Below, piece after piece: positions 6,589 through 9,053 of a stretch of 9,053 nucleotides of DNA. The stretch covers positions 1-9,053 of the forward strand of contig CAITEO010000061.1 of assembly GCA_903891505.1 (NCBI GenBank), in the 5' to 3' direction. Within the stretch, counting starts at the first letter, position 1; the number at the start of each line of letters is the position of its first letter. This DNA is from an uncultured Candidatus Woesearchaeota archaeon. GTDB lineage: Archaea; Nanobdellota; Nanobdellia; Woesearchaeales; 21-14-0-10-32-9. The translations under genes were made by a program, and so were the position numbers. The notes beneath the pieces were generated by a model. The model was not told where the DNA came from, made no database searches, and saw nothing but the letters and a program-made list of their open reading frames with translations.

Positions 6589-7752
6589 ATGAGCAACGAC
6601 CATAGCGATATAATCAAAGAATACATTGGAAGATTACCTGAGGCACTAATACAAGAAGTCCAAGACAATCTCCCTGAAAGATGCGGGAAAGAAAGACTCA
6701 AGAAAATCATGGCGAAAGTAGAAGAAGAATACATATCAAGTCTTGCTGCGCCAGGAGAAAGCGTTGGAATCATAAGTGCAGAATCAATAGGAGAACCAGG
6801 AACACAAATGACATTGAACACATTCCACTTTGCAGGTGTTGCAGAAATGAACGTTACAACAGGTCTTCCTAGATTAATAGAAGTGCTTGATGGAAGAAAA
6901 ACAATCTCAACAGAACTCATGACTGTTTTCTTAAAAAAACCATACTCTGAAGGAAAAGATATAAAGAGAATAGCAGAGTCATTAAAAGAACTTACTCTAA
7001 ACTACTTCTTATCTGAAATAGTAATGAACATTTCAGAAGGACACATGAAAATAGTTCTGAACCAAGAAAAAATGGATCTAGTTGGACTAACCGCAACAAA
7101 CATCAACGACACATTAAAGAAAGCAGTAAAAGCATACAATTTCAAGCTTGACAAAGACAACACAATAATAGTAACTCAGTCAGCAAAAGACAAGGACATA
7201 ATACAATTATACAAGCTGAAAGAAAAAATCAAGACAGTCCACATACATGGAATAAAAGGAATCAAACAAATACTTCCAGTAAAAAAGGGAGGAGAATTCC
7301 TAATAATAACTGCAGGCTCAAACCTAAAAGAAGTAGTCGCACTTGACTTTGTCGACGCTACAAGAGCATACACAAACAATATTTACGAAGTAGAAAAAAT
7401 ATTTGGAATTGAAGCAGCAAGACAACTAATAATAAATGAACTGATGAAAGTCATTGAAGAACAAGGTCTTAACGTAAACATCAGACACATAATGCTCGTA
7501 GCAGATACAATGTGTATGTCAGGCAGAGTGCTCGGAATAAATAGATACGGAATAGTAAAAGAAAAACCATCCGTACTTGCACGCGCATCATTCGAAACAC
7601 CAATTACTCACGTAATCAATGCAGCAATGGCAGGAGAATCAGATCCGCTAAATAGCATAATTGAAAACGTAATGATGAACCAGCCAATACCTGCTGGAAC
7701 CGGACTTCCTGGACTAATAGTTAGAGTACCGAAAAAGGGAAAGAAAGAGTAA
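6589..7752 (+). CDS. rpoA2: DNA-directed RNA polymerase subunit A'' (C-terminal part of largest subunit)
   Basis: This is the C-terminal third of the largest subunit, with the trigger loop, jaw and C-terminal clamp segment. It is 387 residues, typical for archaeal A''. The signature APGESVGIISAESIGEPGTQ (54-73) leads into the trigger loop QMTLNTFHFAGVAE, with the catalytic-site His at H80. VTTGLPRLIEVLDGRK follows. The C-terminal blocks SVLARASFETPITHVINAA and ESDPLNSIIENVM are family-typical. Two deviations stand out: E65 replaces the near-universal Gln of AQSIGEP, and N77 occupies a position that is usually Arg in archaea but Asn in eukaryotic Pol II. ATG 6589 is preferred over ATG 6583 because GGGG (6578-6581) is then 7 nt upstream, as at rpoH; with 6583 the spacing would be 1 nt. 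Confidence 0.96.
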   Translation: MSNDHSDIIKEYIGRLPEALIQEVQDNLPERCGKERLKKIMAKVEEEYISSLAAPGESVGIISAESIGEPGTQMTLNTFHFAGVAEMNVTTGLPRLIEVLDGRKTISTELMTVFLKKPYSEGKDIKRIAESLKELTLNYFLSEIVMNISEGHMKIVLNQEKMDLVGLTATNINDTLKKAVKAYNFKLDKDNTIIVTQSAKDKDIIQLYKLKEKIKTVHIHGIKGIKQILPVKKGGEFLIITAGSNLKEVVALDFVDATRAYTNNIYEVEKIFGIEAARQLIINELMKVIEEQGLNVNIRHIMLVADTMCMSGRVLGINRYGIVKEKPSVLARASFETPITHVINAAMAGESDPLNSIIENVMMNQPIPAGTGLPGLIVRVPKKGKKE

Positions 7753-7787
7753 GAATCGCAGTAAAATAAAAGATTTGTAGCGCAGCA

Positions 7788-7799
7788 TTTTTTTGTTTT
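7788..7799 (+). terminator. T-tract, possible archaeal terminator after rpoA2
   Basis: Seven T, one G and four T on the coding strand start 36 nt after the rpoA2 stop. Archaeal RNA polymerase terminates at U-tracts without needing a hairpin, so some termination here is plausible. It would separate rpoA2 from rpl30e, which has its own long leader. The only support is the base run. Confidence 0.45.
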
Positions 7800-7884
7800 G
7801 AGGTCCAGCGAGCAAATCAAAGAAACATCGATAACACTAAACTCGGTTTTCACGGCGAGAAAAGTTCGATAGCTCGCGACCTCA
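7799..7884 (+). other. Long stem-loop structure downstream of rpoA2
   Basis: A strong inverted repeat is present. TGAGGTC (7799-7805) pairs with GACCTCA (7878-7884), and after a CA bulge GCGAGC (7808-7813) pairs with GCTCGC (7872-7877), giving 13 perfect pairs. Inside, ATCGA (7827-7831) can pair with TCGAT (7866-7870), and CTCG (7842-7845) with CGAG (7856-7859). It has no start codon with a good ribosome binding site, and no box C (RTGATGA) or box D (CTGA) motif. It could be a stable 3' end or processing structure, or a small RNA. The identity is unknown. Confidence 0.6.
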
Positions 7885-7925
7885 TAAAAAAAGGCGGAGC
7901 GTAAAATCAAAGGGGATAAGTAGGA

Positions 7926-8060
7926 CAAATTTTCCTTCTCGACACCCCGAAGGGGGCAACCCCCGTCGAGTCGCGTCGTAAATTACGACGGCGTCAAGAA
8001 AATCCGAACGGATTTTCTGGATGCAGGAAACGTATTCGTTTCCTTCAAGCGGAAAATTTG
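7926..8060 (+). promoter_or_regulatory. Multibranched RNA structure in the rpl30e leader
   Basis: A 10-bp closing stem, CAAATTTTCC (7926-7935) with GGAAAATTTG (8051-8060), encloses four consecutive hairpins. These are CTCGAC/GTCGAG (7938-7943/7965-7970) with inner GGGGG/CCCCC; CGTCGTA/TACGACG (7974-7980/7984-7990); AGAAAATCC/GGATTTTCT (7997-8005/8010-8018) with loop GAAC; and AGGAAACG/CGTTTCCT (8025-8032/8037-8044) with loop TATT. Together they make a compact five-way junction ending 30 nt before the eL30 ATG. eL30 belongs to the L7Ae/L30e family of RNA-binding proteins, and yeast L30 is known to regulate its own transcript by binding it. Autoregulation here is therefore plausible but inferred; I could not identify a clear kink-turn consensus. 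Confidence 0.65.
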
Positions 8061-8075
8061 CAATTAAATTCAGAA

Positions 8076-8081
8076 AGGTGA
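8076..8081 (+). promoter_or_regulatory. Ribosome binding site of rpl30e
   Basis: AGGTGA matches the complement of the 16S rRNA tail and lies 8 nt before ATG 8090. It decides the start: the in-frame upstream ATG at 8021 falls inside the leader hairpins and would add 23 residues with no counterpart in eL30 proteins. Confidence 0.85.
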
Positions 8082-8089
8082 ATAATACA

Positions 8090-8344
8090 ATGGATGAAAT
8101 AAAAAAACTGCTAGCAGCAGACAAATTAACAGTCGGAAAAGAACAGACACTAAAGGCGCTAAGAAACAGCGGACTTAAGAAAGTATTCATCGCAAAAAAT
8201 GCGCAACCAAGTCTTGTAAAAGACATAGAATACTACAAAGACCTAGCGAAGATAGAAATAGAAACGCTAACTTTGACAAATGAAGAGATAGGTCAAGTGT
8301 GTAGAAAGCCATTCTCAATATCAGTACTTGGTGTTTTGAAATAA
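8090..8344 (+). CDS. rpl30e: 50S ribosomal protein L30e (eL30)
   Basis: This ribosomal large-subunit protein of the L7Ae/L30e/S12e RNA-binding fold is normally found after rpoA2 in archaea. It has 84 residues, slightly short against the usual 95-105, mainly because the C-terminal tail is missing. Family features are the N-terminal LLAADKLTVGKEQTLKALR (archaeal proteins have TGK..LG.KQTLKALR here), the KKVFIAKNAQPSL strand and turn, IEYYKDLAKI, and the end RKPFSISVLGVL, matching GKPFRVAVLAIL. Upstream lies a 337-nt gene-free stretch with strong RNA structure; downstream, nusA starts 27 nt later. Codon use matches its neighbours, so recent transfer is not suggested. Confidence 0.93.
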   Translation: MDEIKKLLAADKLTVGKEQTLKALRNSGLKKVFIAKNAQPSLVKDIEYYKDLAKIEIETLTLTNEEIGQVCRKPFSISVLGVLK

Positions 8345-8371
8345 AAAAAAACAAAATAAGTAGAGAACAAG

Positions 8372-8791
8372 ATGAGAACAAAATTCGACGTAGAACTTCT
8401 AGGACTAATGAAAGTCTTTGAAGATTTAACAAGAGCTCGAGTCAAAGATTGCTTCTACAATAAAGAAAAACTTGTTTTTGTCGTCGAACCAGGCGAACTA
8501 ATGAGGGCGCTTGGAAAAGATAGAAACAATGTAACTCGCCTCGAAGAGAGACTCAAAAAACCAATTAAAATAGTAGAATTTAACGAAGACATGTTACAAT
8601 TCATCAAGAACGTAATGTATCCACTTCGAATGCTAGATATAGCATATGATGGAGCAGGTATAGTCACAATCAAAGGAACCGACGCAAAAACGAAAGGACT
8701 AATGATAGGCGCACGCGCGCAGAACCTTCGAAACTTCGAAGAAATCGTCAAGAAATACTTCGACGAGTTGAAAGAAATAAAAGTAGTATAG
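8372..8791 (+). CDS. nusA: NusA-like transcription factor with two KH domains
   Basis: This is the archaeal NusA homologue, consisting only of two KH RNA-binding domains, without the bacterial N-terminal or S1 domains; it is thought to act in transcription elongation or termination. Its 139 residues are family-typical. The start FDVELLGLMKVFEDLTRARVKDC corresponds to the usual N-terminus. KH1 has loop GKDRNNVTRLEERLKKPIKIVEF (48-70) and KH2 has IGARAQNLRNFEEIVKKYF (112-130). Both GXXG loops lack their second glycine (GKDR, GARA), where relatives usually read GKKG or GKGG. The gene follows rpl30e after 27 A-rich nt with only a weak ribosome binding site (AGAG at 8361-8364), so it is probably read from the same transcript. 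Confidence 0.9.
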   Translation: MRTKFDVELLGLMKVFEDLTRARVKDCFYNKEKLVFVVEPGELMRALGKDRNNVTRLEERLKKPIKIVEFNEDMLQFIKNVMYPLRMLDIAYDGAGIVTIKGTDAKTKGLMIGARAQNLRNFEEIVKKYFDELKEIKVV

Positions 8792-8794
8792 AAC

Positions 8795-8942
8795 GGGAGG
8801 CTGAGCGTGAGCGAATGCCGCCCAGAGAAAAACATCAGTTTTTCTATGTCCAGAAAATCATTAGATTTTCTTGATATCGGTGGGCAAAGTCACTAAAGTT
8901 CCTGTGTCCCTCGTGGGATACGGCCGAAAACGTACAAGGAAA
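8795..8942 (+). promoter_or_regulatory. Structured leader RNA element, copy 3 (downstream of nusA)
   Basis: It opens with hairpin GGGAGGC (8795-8801)/GCCGCCC (8817-8823) with one A-G mismatch. A three-way junction follows, closed by GCCCA (8820-8824)/TGGGC (8881-8885), enclosing two perfect 8-bp hairpins: AGAAAAAC/GTTTTTCT (8826-8833/8838-8845, loop ATCA) and AGAAAATC/GATTTTCT (8852-8859/8864-8871, loop ATTA). The conserved strand AGTCACTAAAGTTCCTGT (8888-8905), hairpin GTGTCCC/GGGATAC (8904-8910/8915-8921) and core TACGGCCGAAAACGTACA (8919-8936) follow. TTCCTGT (8899-8905) can pair with ACA-A-GGAA (8934-8941). Unlike the other copies, it is not directly in front of a full gene but before a seven-codon ORF, about 90 nt upstream of the next gene. 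Confidence 0.65.
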
Positions 8943-8952
8943 TAAAAGTAAT

Positions 8953-8976
8953 ATGAATAAAAGAAAAGAAAGATAG
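8953..8976 (+). CDS. Possible seven-codon leader ORF (MNKRKER)
   Basis: ATG at 8953 is followed by six codons and TAG. It sits at roughly the place where copies 1 and 2 of the leader carry rpoH and rpoA2, with AAGG (8936-8939) upstream as a weak ribosome binding site 13 nt away. The peptide is almost entirely charged. It is out of frame with the gene at 9033. In such A-rich sequence a chance ORF this short is very likely, so this is listed only because of its position behind the leader. Confidence 0.2.
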   Translation: MNKRKER

Positions 8977-8992
8977 AGAAAAACAAGGTAGT

Positions 8993-9004
8993 AAGATTTA
9001 TAAA
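8993..9004 (+). promoter_or_regulatory. TATA-box promoter for the downstream gene
   Basis: AAGATTTATAAA has a good archaeal TATA element (TTTATAAA, 8997-9004) preceded by purine-rich bases suitable for TFB binding. Initiation about 25 nt downstream would fall at 9022-9030, only a few nucleotides before ATG 9033, giving a leaderless or very short-leader mRNA. This would give the translation-factor block a start independent of the polymerase operon. Confidence 0.6.
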
Positions 9005-9032
9005 CAAAACCCTGTTCCTAGGAGTTGTAAAA

Positions 9033-9053
9033 ATGGCAAAAAAAGCATCAGGA
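9033..9053 (+). CDS. Start of next gene, probably 30S ribosomal protein S12 (uS12), truncated by window end
   Basis: Only MAKKASG is visible. In archaea the gene after nusA in this cluster is usually rps12, whose N-terminus is short, basic and leads into a conserved GL..ARKL block; the visible residues are compatible with this but not diagnostic. GGAG (9021-9024) lies 8 nt before the ATG and could be a ribosome binding site if transcription starts far enough upstream. The assignment rests on gene order. Confidence 0.5.

Noticed and set aside
577..7752. Inteins in the polymerase genes
   Set aside because: All four large subunits have family-normal lengths and uninterrupted motifs.
7799..7884. 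Box C/D guide RNA
   Set aside because: No RTGATGA or CTGA boxes occur in the stem-loop.
8021..8089. ATG at 8021 as the eL30 start
   Set aside because: It lies inside the leader hairpins, lacks a ribosome binding site and adds 23 residues foreign to the family; AGGTGA points to ATG 8090.
156..8934. CRISPR-like or tandem repeat array
   Set aside because: The three copies are kilobases apart, diverged and gene-associated, with no regular spacers.

Overview
The window holds the archaeal RNA polymerase gene cluster, all on the + strand. It reads tRNA-Lys (3' part), rpoH, rpoB2 (B''), rpoB1 (B'), rpoA1 (A'), rpoA2 (A''), rpl30e (eL30), nusA and the first seven codons of the next gene, probably rps12. 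This order is the classical archaeal H-B-A'-A''-L30e-NusA-S12 arrangement. The split B subunit is typical of many Euryarchaeota and some DPANN archaea. The sequence is AT-rich, arginine is mostly AGA, and ribosome binding sites are GGTGA-like or GGGG. Together with several unorthodox residues in otherwise universal polymerase motifs, this fits a divergent lineage, possibly DPANN. That placement is an inference; no phylogeny was run.

Layout: 1-55 tRNA-Lys(UUU); 56-215 a promoter-like AT-rich stretch and a structured leader; 216-6492 four tightly packed genes (rpoH/rpoB2 and rpoB2/rpoB1 overlap; rpoB1/rpoA1 are 10 nt apart); 6493-6588 a second structured leader between the two halves of the largest subunit; 6589-7752 rpoA2; 7753-8089 a 337-nt gene-free stretch with a T-tract and two elaborate inverted-repeat structures before rpl30e; 8090-8791 rpl30e and nusA; 8792-9032 a third structured leader copy, a seven-codon mini-ORF and a clear TATA box; 9033 onward the start of the next gene.

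The polymerase genes encode the catalytic core (A', A'', B', B'') and the jaw subunit H. eL30 belongs to the 60S-type ribosomal protein set, and the NusA-like KH protein is its usual neighbour. The cluster therefore couples production of transcription and translation machinery.

The most notable signal is a family of three related leader elements (about 101-209, 6521-6581, 8795-8942). They share a nearly invariant core ending in TACGGYCGAAAAYGTA, placed just before a start codon. Copies 1 and 3 carry upstream three-way junctions whose arms differ in sequence but keep pairing, including two compensatory base-pair changes in the closing stem. In all three, a 5' strand (CCTGT, extended to TTCC) can pair with the Shine-Dalgarno-like G-run. 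This looks like an undescribed cis-regulatory RNA of RNAP and ribosomal operons. A second, different five-way-junction-like RNA lies in front of rpl30e. On the protein side, two structural zinc sites at the clamp base (A' N-terminus and B' C-terminus) have lost ligands while keeping exact spacing, the A'' signature has Glu instead of the near-universal Gln, and both KH loops of NusA lack their second glycine.
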